Below are positions 16,852 to 25,660 of a stretch of 64,000 nucleotides of DNA, piece after piece. The position numbers and the translations under genes are program-made. Positions within the stretch are counted from its first letter, which is position 1. Each line of letters begins with the position of its first letter. Location: NCBI GenBank assembly GCA_009777515.1, contig WRLR01000005.1:1-64000 (forward strand), read 5' to 3'. Source of the stretch: Oscillospiraceae bacterium (GTDB taxonomy: Bacteria; Bacillota; Clostridia; WRLR01). The notes under the pieces are model-generated. The model searched no databases. It worked only from the letters and a program-made list of their open reading frames with translations, and had not been told where the DNA came from.

Positions 16852-16950
16852 CCCCGTCATTGCAGTTCCGAGCCGCAATCGTACACTAGGTGACGAGATT
16901 GCGGCTCGGGGGCCGCAATGACGGCCGGCTCGGAGGTTGCAATGACGGGG
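16852..16950. repeat. nested palindromic intergenic element (REP/MITE-like)
   Basis: An outer inverted repeat, CCCCGTCATTGCA (16852-16864) with its complement at 16938-16950, encloses an inner one, CCGAGCCGCAATC (16868-16880) with its complement at 16897-16909. Elements of the GTCATTGC..GCAATGAC kind occur dispersed in many bacterial genomes. There is no coding content. At 16962-17054 it runs into a degenerate series of GCATCGCGGGGCAG-like units. Confidence 0.7.
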
Positions 16951-16961
16951 TAGTCATGGCG

Positions 16962-17054
16962 AGGCGAGCATCGTGGAGCGTGCTTCGCGGGGTAGGCATC
17001 ACGGAGCGAGCATCGCGAGGCAGGCATCGCGGGGCAGGCATCGCGGGGCGGCGG
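16962..17054. repeat. degenerate short tandem repeats
   Basis: About six loosely related units of 14-16 bases resembling GGCATCGCGGGGCAG run up to the stop of the DUF362 gene. Later units are nearly identical and earlier ones have decayed. No coding signal is convincing in any frame. Confidence 0.6.
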
Positions 17055-17058
17055 CACT

Positions 17059-18603
17059 TTATTTTAGCGACGGCTGCATGGCCTCCCATTGGGCCGCGTG
17101 CTCCTTCAGTCTGGCGAACGCAGCTTCCAGCGCCTCTTGCGTCGGTGTGTGCCCCGGGACGAACTCAACAAAAAATTCCGGAGCCACCTTGTCGGCTATG
17201 CCCATCTGCACCAGCTCGTCCCTGCCCCGCCTGATATGCATCTGTGCGTAGCGCTGCTGGCAATCGCCCACAGCCAGTAGGAAATCGGTGGCGCCGGCCC
17301 GGTTGTATGCGCCCTGGAACACAGTTTTATTGGACGACAGAATGCGGACGAACGTCAATTCCTCCGGTTCGTGGTTCGCGACGAACTCGTTGACTATTTG
17401 CTCGCATTTGGAACAAACGATGTCCATTTCAGCAAGCTTGTTAATGTATTCCTCCCTGTTCAAGGGGCAGCCTGGTACCCACACGCCCAGCGAACGATAT
17501 CTCTCCTGGATACAGTCCCCCACGAGCAGGCAATTTTCGGATCGCCCGTCCGGGTCCCCCCAGTCGCCCGATCCGTAGACGATGTCCACATTCTTTAATA
17601 TGCTCTCCGGCGAGCGGAAACGGTAGAGCGCCCCTTGTGCGATATCGAGGCAGCGGGAACATGCGCCCAGATCGTTCAAACGGAATTTCCCACCCGTGTC
17701 CTCCTCGATCTGCCCGCCGGGCGACAGAAACGGCAGCCTGGCTTCGTCCAGCGGCATGCCGACGATATTGATATTATCGAGGTTGCTGTTACCCAGGCCA
17801 AACTCCTCGGCCCAGCGGATGTGGCACACACGCGGGTTCTGCATCATGATGTGCGTACATACGGCGTCCACAGCAACGGGGTCGGCGCCCATTATGATGC
17901 GGTTGGCGAAGCGCGGGCGGTCAAACTGGCTGCCGCCGGCGACGCCTTCCATGCCTATGCGCCCATCGACAATGGCAAAGTCCGGCTTGCGGGCGCGGGC
18001 GATATCGACCAGGTACTGCTCAACCGCGCTGTCCCTGTGCGCTTGCCTGCGCGTGATGTCCTCGACCAAGCCGAAGCTGTTTTTGATGGCGGCGGTGACG
18101 ACACATGTATGGTTTTTCAATATGGGCAGTGTGATAAACACGTCGACGTCGAGCACGATTTTCGGGAGGGACACTACATCGGCATACAGCGCGTCCGGAA
18201 TGGGGACGTCCGCCCTTTCCGCTTTGCCTAAATCCATAAGCTCGACGCCCTGGCGCTTGCACATGTCCGCAAACCCAAACTCGACGAACGCGGCCATGGT
18301 CGCGTCGCCGGACATGGTGTTCTCGCCGAAAACGATGGGGCCGGGGTTACAATACTCTTTAATCAACTCAATAATCGCTTCGCAAAACCTTACCTCCGTG
18401 GTGCCGCCGGTCGCCGGATCCTCGCCCGCCGTGAGGTTCGGTTTGATCAGCACGCTCTGGCCCGGTTTGACAAACTTTTCTATACCACCCAAGGCGTCGA
18501 AGCCTTTCTTAATGACCTGTTTTATTTTACCGTTACCGGTGGAAATATAGACGTCGCTGAAAGGTTTGATGCGGGTGACAGGCGCAGATTTTAATACAGC
18601 CAT
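17059..18603 (-). CDS. DUF362-domain protein (possible iron-sulfur protein)
   Basis: From the ATG at 18603 (MAVLKSAPVTR, with GGAG eight bases upstream) the protein is about 514 residues. The N-terminal part is a DUF362 domain: GQSVLIKPNLTAGEDPATGGTTEVRF, IVFGENTM, LPILKNHTCVVTAAIKNSFG, DPVAVDAVCTHIM. The C-terminal part has CSRC and VCSKC cysteine pairs, which could bind a metal or cluster but lack full ferredoxin spacing. The family is widespread in anaerobes and has no settled biochemical role. It stands alone on its strand, beside sugar-acid-type enolase-superfamily genes. Confidence 0.75.
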   Translation of the reverse strand: MAVLKSAPVTRIKPFSDVYISTGNGKIKQVIKKGFDALGGIEKFVKPGQSVLIKPNLTAGEDPATGGTTEVRFCEAIIELIKEYCNPGPIVFGENTMSGDATMAAFVEFGFADMCKRQGVELMDLGKAERADVPIPDALYADVVSLPKIVLDVDVFITLPILKNHTCVVTAAIKNSFGLVEDITRRQAHRDSAVEQYLVDIARARKPDFAIVDGRIGMEGVAGGSQFDRPRFANRIIMGADPVAVDAVCTHIMMQNPRVCHIRWAEEFGLGNSNLDNINIVGMPLDEARLPFLSPGGQIEEDTGGKFRLNDLGACSRCLDIAQGALYRFRSPESILKNVDIVYGSGDWGDPDGRSENCLLVGDCIQERYRSLGVWVPGCPLNREEYINKLAEMDIVCSKCEQIVNEFVANHEPEELTFVRILSSNKTVFQGAYNRAGATDFLLAVGDCQQRYAQMHIRRGRDELVQMGIADKVAPEFFVEFVPGHTPTQEALEAAFARLKEHAAQWEAMQPSLK

Positions 18604-18754
18604 CGTAAAAGCTCCATTCCGCCGCGGCGCGCGCAGCAAAATAATTGTGTGATATTGGTACGTAATTTAAGAATTCTAATTTACTGACTATATTATACCA
18701 CAAACCCGGCAAAATGGTAATATTTGGCCCGTCTACGGCGGGACGCTGCGGGGC

Positions 18755-18778
18755 GCGGCGGGGGCTTGCCCCCGCCGC
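18755..18778. repeat. GC-rich perfect hairpin, repeated at 25661
   Basis: The sequence is a perfect palindrome with a CGGCGGGGGC arm, a two-base TT loop and the complementary arm. The same arm with an AA loop occurs at 25661-25682. No T-run follows, so it looks more like a dispersed intergenic repeat than a terminator. The rest of the gap 18604-18881 is AT-rich and unremarkable. Confidence 0.65.
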
Positions 18779-18881
18779 ATGGCTTTCATAAAACCGTTAT
18801 TGTACGTATTGCATTAATCAGATATTATTTCATTAACATCGATTGCGGATACGATAAAAATACAGATGGAGGTTTTCGAGC

Positions 18882-20081
18882 ATGAGCATAAAGATTACAG
18901 GCGTAAAGGCCATCGCCACCGCGCCCCACAGGAGCAACCTGGTGATCGTTAAAATCGACACGAACCAGCCTGGGCTGTACGGCCTGGGCTGCGCCACGTT
19001 CACCCAGCGCTATTCGCCGGTCGTGACGGCGATAGAGGACTACATGGGGCAGCTCCTCGTCGGGCTCGACGCGACGAACATCGAGGACAACTGGAACATC
19101 ATGATGAACTCATCGTACTGGCGGAACGGCCCCGTCCTCAACAACGCGATCTCCGGCTGCGATATGGCGATGTGGGACATCCTGGGCAAAGAGCTGGGCG
19201 TCCCCGTGTACAAGCTGTGGGGCGGCAAGGTACGCGAGGCGGCAGCCGTCTACCGCCACGCCGACGGGCTGACGCCGGAGGCTGTCGCCGAAAGCGTGCA
19301 AAAGTTCATGGACAACGGTTACCAGTACATCCGCTGCCAGATGGGCGGCTACGGAGGCCAAACCAAATACCTGCGAACGCCGGAAAACTCCCCGGAGGGC
19401 CGCTACTTCGACGCACTCTCCTACATGCGCGGCGTGCCCAAGATGTTCGAGGCGGTGCGCAGGCTCTGCGGCGAGGAAGTCGAGCTGTTGCACGACATCC
19501 ACGAGCGCCTCACGCCGATCGACGCGATACGGCTGGCAAAAGCGGTCGAGCCCTATCGCTTGTTTTTCCTCGAAGACGCGCTGCAGCCGGAGATGGGCTT
19601 CTGGTTCGAAAAGATACGCGACGCAGCCGCCGTGCCGATAGCGATGGGCGAGCTGTATAATAACCCGCTCGAGTATATCCCGATGATACACAACCGCTGG
19701 ATCGACTTCGTGCGCTGCCACATCAGCCAGATCGGCGGCGCGACGCCGGCGCGCAAGCTGGCGATCTTGTGCGAGCCGTTCGGGGTGCGAACGGCGTGGC
19801 ACGGCCCGGGCGACGTCTCCCCGGTGGGCCATGTAGCGAACCTGCACCTGGATCTCGTGGCGCCGAACTTCGGCATCCAGGAGTGGTGCGGCTTCGAGGA
19901 ATGGCCGGAAATCCAGGAGGTGTTCACCGGGCTGCCGTGGATCAAAGAGGGCCACGCATTCTTGAACGGCAAGCCGGGCTGGGGCATCGACATAGACGAA
20001 GAAAAGGCGAAAAAGTACCCCTGCACCCCAAGGTCCTGGCCTGTAGTGCGCCTGCCCGACGGCACGCCCGTGAAAGCGTAG
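18882..20081 (+). CDS. enolase-superfamily dehydratase, RspA/mannonate dehydratase-like
   Basis: The 399-residue protein matches the D-mannonate dehydratase/RspA branch of the mandelate racemase subgroup. It has an N-terminal capping domain, NAISGCDMAMWDILGKELGVPVYKLWGGKVR, then barrel motifs DIHERLTP, FLEDALQPE and GELYNNP supplying Asp/Glu/Glu metal ligands. WHGPGDVSPVGH and a C-terminal GIQEW loop follow. Members dehydrate sugar acids such as mannonate or gluconate. AGATGGAGG lies upstream of the ATG. The stop codon lies inside the first unit of a 40-bp tandem array. Confidence 0.85.
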   Translation: MSIKITGVKAIATAPHRSNLVIVKIDTNQPGLYGLGCATFTQRYSPVVTAIEDYMGQLLVGLDATNIEDNWNIMMNSSYWRNGPVLNNAISGCDMAMWDILGKELGVPVYKLWGGKVREAAAVYRHADGLTPEAVAESVQKFMDNGYQYIRCQMGGYGGQTKYLRTPENSPEGRYFDALSYMRGVPKMFEAVRRLCGEEVELLHDIHERLTPIDAIRLAKAVEPYRLFFLEDALQPEMGFWFEKIRDAAAVPIAMGELYNNPLEYIPMIHNRWIDFVRCHISQIGGATPARKLAILCEPFGVRTAWHGPGDVSPVGHVANLHLDLVAPNFGIQEWCGFEEWPEIQEVFTGLPWIKEGHAFLNGKPGWGIDIDEEKAKKYPCTPRSWPVVRLPDGTPVKA

Positions 20082-20299
20082 CGCCGCATATTCGTTATTG
20101 TATACGCCCGTGAAAGCGTAGCGCCGCGTAGTCGATACTATACACGCCTGTAATAGCATAGCGCCGTATAGCCATTATTGCATACGCCAGTGTAAGCGTA
20201 GCGCCATGTAGCCGTTATTGCACACGCCGGTGAAAGCATAGCGCCGCGTAGCCGTTATTGCACACCTGTGTAAGCATAACACCATGTAGCATTATTTAA
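20064..20299 (+). repeat. 40-bp tandem array starting inside a gene's last codons
   Basis: Six units begin at 20064, 20104, 20144, 20184, 20224 and 20264, exactly 40 bases apart, with a core like ACGCCCGTGAAAGCGTAGCG. The first unit encodes the last residues (TPVKA) and the stop of the dehydratase. Later units carry scattered substitutions and the last is truncated. 20300-20458 shows nothing recognisable. Confidence 0.9.
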
Positions 20300-20458
20300 T
20301 TTAGCTGCGGAAATAGTGATGCGATGGGGCATAATCCCTTATATTTAAAAGAGTAATGAAGAAGTCAATACCACCATTAGCATATATGTTTGCTCATATA
20401 TAAGGCGTTGCCCCGTCGCCCCTATGCCGCAACCCAACCGCTGGCTATGGCGAAATCC

Positions 20459-20538
20459 CTACAGCTCATCCCAGATGCCCTTGTGGTGATAATGGATATA
20501 TTCTAGTCCGTTAAGGTGCGAATACGTTTCTACAATTT
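20459..20538 (-). pseudogene. possible remnant of a gene downstream of the methyltransferase
   Basis: Reading the minus strand after the methyltransferase stop, a short frame gives IVETYSHLNGLEYIHYHHKG then IWDEL and a stop. It has no start codon and is preceded by a stop in its own frame, yet it looks like a protein C-terminus rather than random sequence. Its place directly behind an orphan DNA methyltransferase suggests the tail of a lost restriction endonuclease. That is inference from position and composition. Confidence 0.35.
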
Positions 20539-21507
20539 TAATTTATACGCACTCCCTTCGGCTTGAATCCATTCCAAAGGAACTTGGGTTATCTTCTCTT
20601 TGCCTGTCGGGGTATAAACGGGCTTGCCTATCGGGCGCGTTTGCAAAGTTCCATCCAACAATGTTTGCACCCGCTCCATCCCGATTTTAATGTATTCTTC
20701 AGAACGATCGACGCCAAATGCTTTGCGGTTGTGCTTCACTGCTGCAATGATAGTTGACGCAACGCCTACATATGGGTCGAAGACGATGTCATTTTCGTTT
20801 GTCATCGCTAAAACGCATCTTTCGACTAACTCCACGGGATATTGGCACGGGTGCTCGGTTTTTTCTATGTGGTTGGATTTAACATTGGGAATGTCCCATA
20901 AGCCGCTATAAAAATCATCATATATCCTACCCCAAAAATCTGAAGGATTTTTACCCATCGGATTGCCGGACAACTCGCCTTTTTTATCGCCTTTAAAATG
21001 ACGCTTGTTTGGATATTTAGACGGAATACGAACACTATCAAGATTGAACACATATTCGTCGGATTTTGTAAACCAAAGCAATGTTTCGTAGCGTCCGGAA
21101 AACCTTTTGCTCGCATGGAGCCCATGGCCGAAATGCCATATAATACGGTTACGCAGTTTTAGCCCTGCGTCCTTAAAAATAGGATAAAAATATATATCGA
21201 GTGGGTAAACTTCCGACTTTTCAACATAATTTCCGACTTGCCAGCAAATGCTTCCGCTTGGCTTTAAAATACGAATGAGCTTATTTATCAATTCAATCTG
21301 CGAATCAAGGTACTCCTTTATGGATACCTTTGTCTCGTAGGACTTCCCAATGTTATATGGGGGTGAAGTTATTATTAGTTGAACGGACCCGCTGGGTATC
21401 TGCCGTGTAAAAGCGATAGAATCGTTACATTCCAGCACTACATCCGCATCTTCGTTAAAATGATCCGTTACCACTAAGTCTTTATATAACAATCCATTGA
21501 TTGGCAT
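20530..21507 (-). CDS. site-specific DNA methyltransferase (beta class, N4-cytosine/N6-adenine)
   Basis: TSPPYN at 47-52 is the catalytic motif IV. NDIVFDPYVGVASTIIAAVKHNRKAFGVDRSEEYI near the C-terminus carries the AdoMet-binding motif I region. This order places it in the beta class. The TSPPY form is more common in N4-cytosine enzymes but is also found in N6-adenine ones. The recognition sequence cannot be read from the protein. No intact restriction gene adjoins it. A possible remnant of one lies just downstream. Confidence 0.85.
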   Translation of the reverse strand: MPINGLLYKDLVVTDHFNEDADVVLECNDSIAFTRQIPSGSVQLIITSPPYNIGKSYETKVSIKEYLDSQIELINKLIRILKPSGSICWQVGNYVEKSEVYPLDIYFYPIFKDAGLKLRNRIIWHFGHGLHASKRFSGRYETLLWFTKSDEYVFNLDSVRIPSKYPNKRHFKGDKKGELSGNPMGKNPSDFWGRIYDDFYSGLWDIPNVKSNHIEKTEHPCQYPVELVERCVLAMTNENDIVFDPYVGVASTIIAAVKHNRKAFGVDRSEEYIKIGMERVQTLLDGTLQTRPIGKPVYTPTGKEKITQVPLEWIQAEGSAYKLKL

Positions 21508-21593
21508 GAACTAGACCTCTGTATATTAAATAGTATGACCATTATATATGGAATAATTTGGAATGTCAACAAGGTTGGTCGGTACATATCAAG

Positions 21594-21640
21594 CAAGCTA
21601 CCAGCCGCTTGCTACCAGCCGCTTGCCGCCAGCCACCAGC
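21594..21640. repeat. short GC-rich tandem repeats between convergent genes' flanks
   Basis: Three units of about 14 bases of the ACCAGCCGCTTGCT type lie between the methyltransferase start and the end of the next enolase-family gene. Nothing else is recognised in 21508-21698. Confidence 0.5.
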
Positions 21641-21698
21641 CATCATTACAGTTCACGCCTAATTTAGTCTAATATTCATTTTTATTTATATTTTACAT

Positions 21699-22898
21699 TT
21701 ATATGCTTATTTCCGGGGCCCAGAAGAGGTCCATGCCGAAGCCGGGTTTTTCGGGGAGATTCAGGACGCCGTTTTTGAGGATATAGCCGCTGTAGTCGAC
21801 GCCCTCCGATTCGCCCAGCACGGCTTCGATGTAGTGGACGTTCAATGGGTACGCGGCGGCTATGTGCGCGGAGTAGTGGGTCTTTATCACCTCGCCCCAG
21901 GCGTGGGGCGAGGCCATGTACCCGGCTGCGGCTAGCCGTTTTATCAGTTTGCGCCACGCGGTGAAACCATAGCCGCATATGTCGGGCTGCCATACATCGA
22001 GCAACCCCTTCCCGGCCAGGTCGAACAGCAGCCCGATATCCGTGCGCGATTCGCCGTCGGCGATATACGTACCGGGCATATGTGTGTTCAAATATTCACG
22101 GAGCTTGCGGTTGTCCGCCTCGCACTCGCGGAAAGGCTCCTCGATCCAATAGAGCGGGCAGCCACCGATCCCGTCGATATAGCGCTCCATTGATGCGGGG
22201 GCGAAGCCGTCGTTGCCGTCCACCATCAGCACGGCGTCGGGCAACGCTTCGCGTATTTTACGTGTGATTTCGATGTCGCGGGCGATGCCTGCCGCCTCGG
22301 GCGCCATCCACTTGTGCCCCCTGCCGATTTTGATCTTGAATGTACGGTGCCCCAGTTCATAATCGGACAGGCTGTCTTCAATGACTTTTTGGACGCCGAA
22401 AGGCTTGTCCTCCGGGATTAGGTCGTTCATATATATCGCGCCATCGTACACGCGTACAGAGGATGCGGCGTCCGGGTCGATCATACGCCTGACCGGGATG
22501 CCCAAAATGTTACCGGCGAGGTCGTGCAGGGCAATATCGAACGCGATAAACATATCGTCGGTCAAACCGGATTCCGCCGCGAACACATCGGCTATGGATT
22601 TGCCGGTCAAGGCGTCGACGAGCGCCGCGTCGACGGGCGGCTTTCCGGCACTGCCGCGGCGCATGAGGGCGCCCCAGCCGGAGGCGCCGTGGTTGGTGTA
22701 CAGTTGGGCGACTGTCGCCTCCCCGCCGAAGCCATGGTACCCCAGCGCGGCGTTGTAGCCGTGCAGCCTGGGGTAGCGCGCCCTGAACCGCTTGATTTTC
22801 ACATCGGTAATGATATGGCGCCGGAGTTCGTCATTATATTTTATATACTGCTCATTATATGCGTCCATATGTGATGGGTACATACGTGATGGATCCAT
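21699..22898 (-). CDS. enolase-superfamily (mandelate racemase-like) enzyme
   Basis: This 399-residue protein has the capping domain followed by barrel motifs: FKIKIGRG (Lys-x-Lys), LMVDGNDGF, IEEPFRE, and ADGESRTDIG late in the barrel. These supply the general base lysines and three acidic metal ligands typical of the mandelate racemase/muconate lactonising subgroup. The substrate, likely a carboxylate sugar or amino acid derivative, cannot be assigned. The long N-terminus contains several possible Met starts; the first is given. It is unrelated in close detail to the dehydratase at 18882, so two different acid sugars may be handled. Confidence 0.75.
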   Translation of the reverse strand: MDPSRMYPSHMDAYNEQYIKYNDELRRHIITDVKIKRFRARYPRLHGYNAALGYHGFGGEATVAQLYTNHGASGWGALMRRGSAGKPPVDAALVDALTGKSIADVFAAESGLTDDMFIAFDIALHDLAGNILGIPVRRMIDPDAASSVRVYDGAIYMNDLIPEDKPFGVQKVIEDSLSDYELGHRTFKIKIGRGHKWMAPEAAGIARDIEITRKIREALPDAVLMVDGNDGFAPASMERYIDGIGGCPLYWIEEPFRECEADNRKLREYLNTHMPGTYIADGESRTDIGLLFDLAGKGLLDVWQPDICGYGFTAWRKLIKRLAAAGYMASPHAWGEVIKTHYSAHIAAAYPLNVHYIEAVLGESEGVDYSGYILKNGVLNLPEKPGFGMDLFWAPEISI

Positions 22899-23031
22899 GT
22901 ACGTTTCGCCTCCATTTCATTGTTCGCGCAGTCGTGCGGTGGCAATATGTTTCCAAATAATATAACATAATAATATATGTAATTTATCATAATATGCAAT
23001 TTATCAGATAGCATTTTGGAGGTTTATAGTT

Positions 23032-24183
23032 ATGACGCATAGGGAGCGGTTCCATAGCGTGGCGCGGCGCGAGCCGGCAGACCGCGTTGTGTTTGATTTG
23101 TGCGGATCGCCGCAGACAGGCATAGACTACCCGCAGACCCGCGAGGCGCTCGCGGCGCATTTGGGCGTGTTCGGGCCCAAACAGGGGCCCTGGCTCATAG
23201 ACGAGCGTATCTTGGAACACTTTGATATAGACACCCGCCTCGTCGGTGGCATGCCCACCCCGGAAACCGTGCACTGCCGGCTGGAGGGCGACGTCCGCTA
23301 CAACGCCTATGGCATCGGCTACACCATGATTAACGGGCATTATGAAATCTGCAGCAACCCTCTCAAAGGCTGCACTCTGGACGAGATGCTCCGCTATCCC
23401 ATGCCGGAAGCGGCTCATGTCGATCGGGGCAGGGTACGGGCATGGGCGGAGGACGCCCGCCTCCTGCACGAGCGGACGGACTATGCAGTCGTGGCGGAAC
23501 ACCCTGTTTTGGGCGTATTCGAAATAGGCTGCTGGATGCACGGCTTTGACGACTACCTCTACCGGCTGGCCGCCGAGCCGGAGTACGTGCACGCTTTTTC
23601 CGGGCGCATACTGGATTATCAAAAAGCCGTCATCGATATTTATTACGGGGCGCTGGGCAGCTATATCGACTGCACCACATCCGGCGATGATTTTGGCATG
23701 CAGACAGGGCCGTTCATGTCCGCCGAAATGTTCGGCGAGCTGATTGCGCCGTATTTAAAGGAGCGGATTTCATACACAAAGCGCCATACCGACGCGGTGT
23801 ACAAGCACCACACATGCGGCTCCGTGCACGCGTTCATCCCGCAGCTTATCGAATGCGGCGTGGACATACTAAACCCCATACAGCCGGGTACATACATGAT
23901 GGAACCTGAGCGCCTGAAAGCGGATTTCGGGGGAGGCATCGCGTTCTGGGGCGGCATCGACACGCAGCACCTCCTGCCGGAAGGCAGCGTCGAGGACGTA
24001 AAGGGCGAGGTGAAGCGGATACTCGCCATCATGGAGCGGAGCGGTGAAAACAAAAAGAGCCGGACGGGCTATATTCTAGCGCCCGCCCACTGCATACAGC
24101 CCGACGTCCCGCCCCAAAACATCGCCGCGATATACGAAGGTGCAAAAGAATATTACGCCAATGTTACGCCAACATATAACTAA
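23032..24183 (+). CDS. uroporphyrinogen decarboxylase-family protein (methyltransferase-like)
   Basis: MTHRERFHSVARREPADRVVF is the typical opening of the URO-D superfamily. DDFGMQTGPFMSAEMFGELIAPYLKERI, HTCGSVHAFIPQLIECGVDILNPIQPG and FWGGIDTQHLLPEG follow as in corrinoid-dependent methyltransferase relatives. Its His/Cys positions (HHTCGS) could bind zinc, as in methylcobamide:CoM methyltransferases. Such proteins are common in anaerobe catabolic clusters, far from heme synthesis genes, as here. TTTTGGAGG precedes the ATG. The exact reaction is unknown. Confidence 0.75.
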   Translation: MTHRERFHSVARREPADRVVFDLCGSPQTGIDYPQTREALAAHLGVFGPKQGPWLIDERILEHFDIDTRLVGGMPTPETVHCRLEGDVRYNAYGIGYTMINGHYEICSNPLKGCTLDEMLRYPMPEAAHVDRGRVRAWAEDARLLHERTDYAVVAEHPVLGVFEIGCWMHGFDDYLYRLAAEPEYVHAFSGRILDYQKAVIDIYYGALGSYIDCTTSGDDFGMQTGPFMSAEMFGELIAPYLKERISYTKRHTDAVYKHHTCGSVHAFIPQLIECGVDILNPIQPGTYMMEPERLKADFGGGIAFWGGIDTQHLLPEGSVEDVKGEVKRILAIMERSGENKKSRTGYILAPAHCIQPDVPPQNIAAIYEGAKEYYANVTPTYN

Positions 24184-24311
24184 CTGCGGACGGTCAATGC
24201 AGACTGCGCAAAACAAATTAGTAGCTGGCAAATTATACTAACCATGTAGGGGCGGGCGCAGAGCAAATACGCGTCGTTGGTGTCGCCGTAGCCTTCGAGC
24301 ACATATTCGTT

Positions 24312-24683
24312 TTAATCAGGCTTTCTATTTTTAGTCCCCTGGGCGACGGCGATTTTATTGCCGTCGGGATCGGCGAACCAAAATGAGTATGCCCCCCACG
24401 GGCGCCTTTCGGGCGGCGATATTATTTCGACTCCGGGAATTTCGCGCAGCAGCCGCGCGTACTCCGCATCCAGGTCTTCGGCAAAACATTGTAACCAGAC
24501 ATTTTTTTCCGTCGCTATATTCACATCGCCCGGATCATAGATGGCGATGCTGCCGAACCCGTAATGGCTCCCTTCGACAAACGGCTCTTCTTGAAAAACG
24601 GTTTTATAAAACTCCGCCAGGCGCGGCGCATTGTCCGTCACGATGCATATCCCACCAAATTCCATGGGTCTCCCCCTATACAA
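24312..24683 (-). CDS. VOC/glyoxalase-superfamily protein
   Basis: A 123-residue single VOC module: GGICIVTDNAPRLAEFYKTVF at the start and AYSFWFADPDGNKIAVAQ at the end, the paired beta-alpha-beta-beta-beta signature. Members are metal-dependent lyases, dioxygenases or binding proteins. The function here is unknown. It is the last of a probable three-gene run (ADP-ribosylglycohydrolase-like, SDR, VOC), separated from the SDR by a 12-bp repeat array. Confidence 0.7.
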   Translation of the reverse strand: MYRGRPMEFGGICIVTDNAPRLAEFYKTVFQEEPFVEGSHYGFGSIAIYDPGDVNIATEKNVWLQCFAEDLDAEYARLLREIPGVEIISPPERRPWGAYSFWFADPDGNKIAVAQGTKNRKPD

Positions 24684-24684
24684 A

Positions 24685-24827
24685 GTTAATTCACAAGTTA
24701 CTACACGATTTATTACACAAGTTGCTACACGAGTTATTACATGAGTTGCTACACAATTTATTACACAAGTTGCTATACGAGTTATTACATGAGTTAAAAA
24801 CGAGTTATTACACCAGTTATTACACGT
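24685..24827 (-). repeat. 12-bp tandem array overlapping the SDR stop codon
   Basis: About twelve units of 12 bases (plus-strand form GTTGCTACACGA or GTTATTACATGA) run from the VOC gene start to the stop codon of the SDR gene. On the coding strand each unit contains TAATAACT or TAGCAACT, so every unit carries stop codons. Only one unit is 11 bases long. Confidence 0.9.
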
Positions 24828-25632
24828 TGCGCAGCTTCAAGCCGCCGTCGACAAGCACGGTCGAGCCGGTCATATATCTGAAAGCGTCGGACACCATGCA
24901 CGCCACGACGTCGCCCATGTCCTCCGGCTCACCAGCCCTGCCAAGGGGCAGCCTAGGCCGCGACCTGTCGCGCTCTGCCTCCGGCGTCAACTGTATCTGC
25001 CTCAAATCCTGCCTGCCAAGTTTTGTTATGATCTCCCCCGGCGCCAGCGTGTTCACCCTGACGCCATACTGTGCTAAATCCACGGCGAGGCATTGCATTA
25101 GTACTTCCTGCGCGGCCTTTGTGCTGGTGTAGACGGCGTGGGGCGGCAGCGGCCACAACGCGTTCACGGACGTGACGATGACGATATTGCCCGAGCGCCG
25201 CGCCTTCATGAACTCCGCCGCGCCCTGGCAGAAAAACAGCGCGCCTTTATAGTTAATGCCGATAATCCTGTCCATGTACTGCTCTTCCGACTCAAGCGCG
25301 CGCATCGCGTACGTCACCCCAGCGTTGGCGACAAGTATATCCAGCTCCTCCCCGTATTCGCGGCGGTAATGGGCAAAAAACGCGTCGGCCTGCGCCTTGT
25401 CGCTGACGTCCGCCTGATATGCAGCTCCGCACCCGGGCCGGATGGCGCATAGCTCCTCTTTGGCTTGCTCAAGCGTTGCCGGGTCGCGCCCGACGATTAC
25501 GACGTCGGCGCCGAAATGCGCCAGCGAACGCGCTATGCCGAGCCCTATCCCGGAGTTCCCGCCGGTGACGACCGCTTTTTTACCATCGAGGCCGAACACA
25601 TTTTTCACATAATCAAAATTCACAATAGCCAC
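24820..25632 (-). CDS. short-chain dehydrogenase/reductase
   Basis: The 270-residue protein is a classical SDR: TGGNSGIGLGIA is the dinucleotide-binding glycine motif, LVANAGV the NAG motif, and Ser plus YTSTKAAQ the catalytic Ser-Tyr-Lys set. DGGLKLRNV ends the chain. FGLDGKKAVVTGG resembles gluconate 5-dehydrogenase and 2-deoxy-gluconate 3-dehydrogenase relatives, which fits the neighbouring sugar-acid enzymes, but the substrate is unproven. It lies 115 bases downstream of the ADP-ribosylglycohydrolase-like gene. Confidence 0.82.
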   Translation of the reverse strand: MAIVNFDYVKNVFGLDGKKAVVTGGNSGIGLGIARSLAHFGADVVIVGRDPATLEQAKEELCAIRPGCGAAYQADVSDKAQADAFFAHYRREYGEELDILVANAGVTYAMRALESEEQYMDRIIGINYKGALFFCQGAAEFMKARRSGNIVIVTSVNALWPLPPHAVYTSTKAAQEVLMQCLAVDLAQYGVRVNTLAPGEIITKLGRQDLRQIQLTPEAERDRSRPRLPLGRAGEPEDMGDVVACMVSDAFRYMTGSTVLVDGGLKLRNV

Positions 25633-25660
25633 CTTGTTATCCTATTTTATTGCCGCCGTT

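Noticed and set aside
24184-24311. Short minus-strand frame reading EYVLEGYGDTNDAYLLC after the VOC stop
   Set aside because: It looks faintly coding but has no start or family match and lies next to repeat-like GTAGGGGCGGGCG sequence. I could not support a gene or a named remnant.
20064-24827. CRISPR array as explanation of the 40-bp and 12-bp repeats
   Set aside because: The units are contiguous with no unique spacers, and no cas genes are present.
24383-25132. Frame with a long LLHKLLHELL-type leucine repeat
   Set aside because: The repeat is only the plus-strand translation of the intergenic 12-bp array, and the frame crosses the VOC and SDR genes in antisense.
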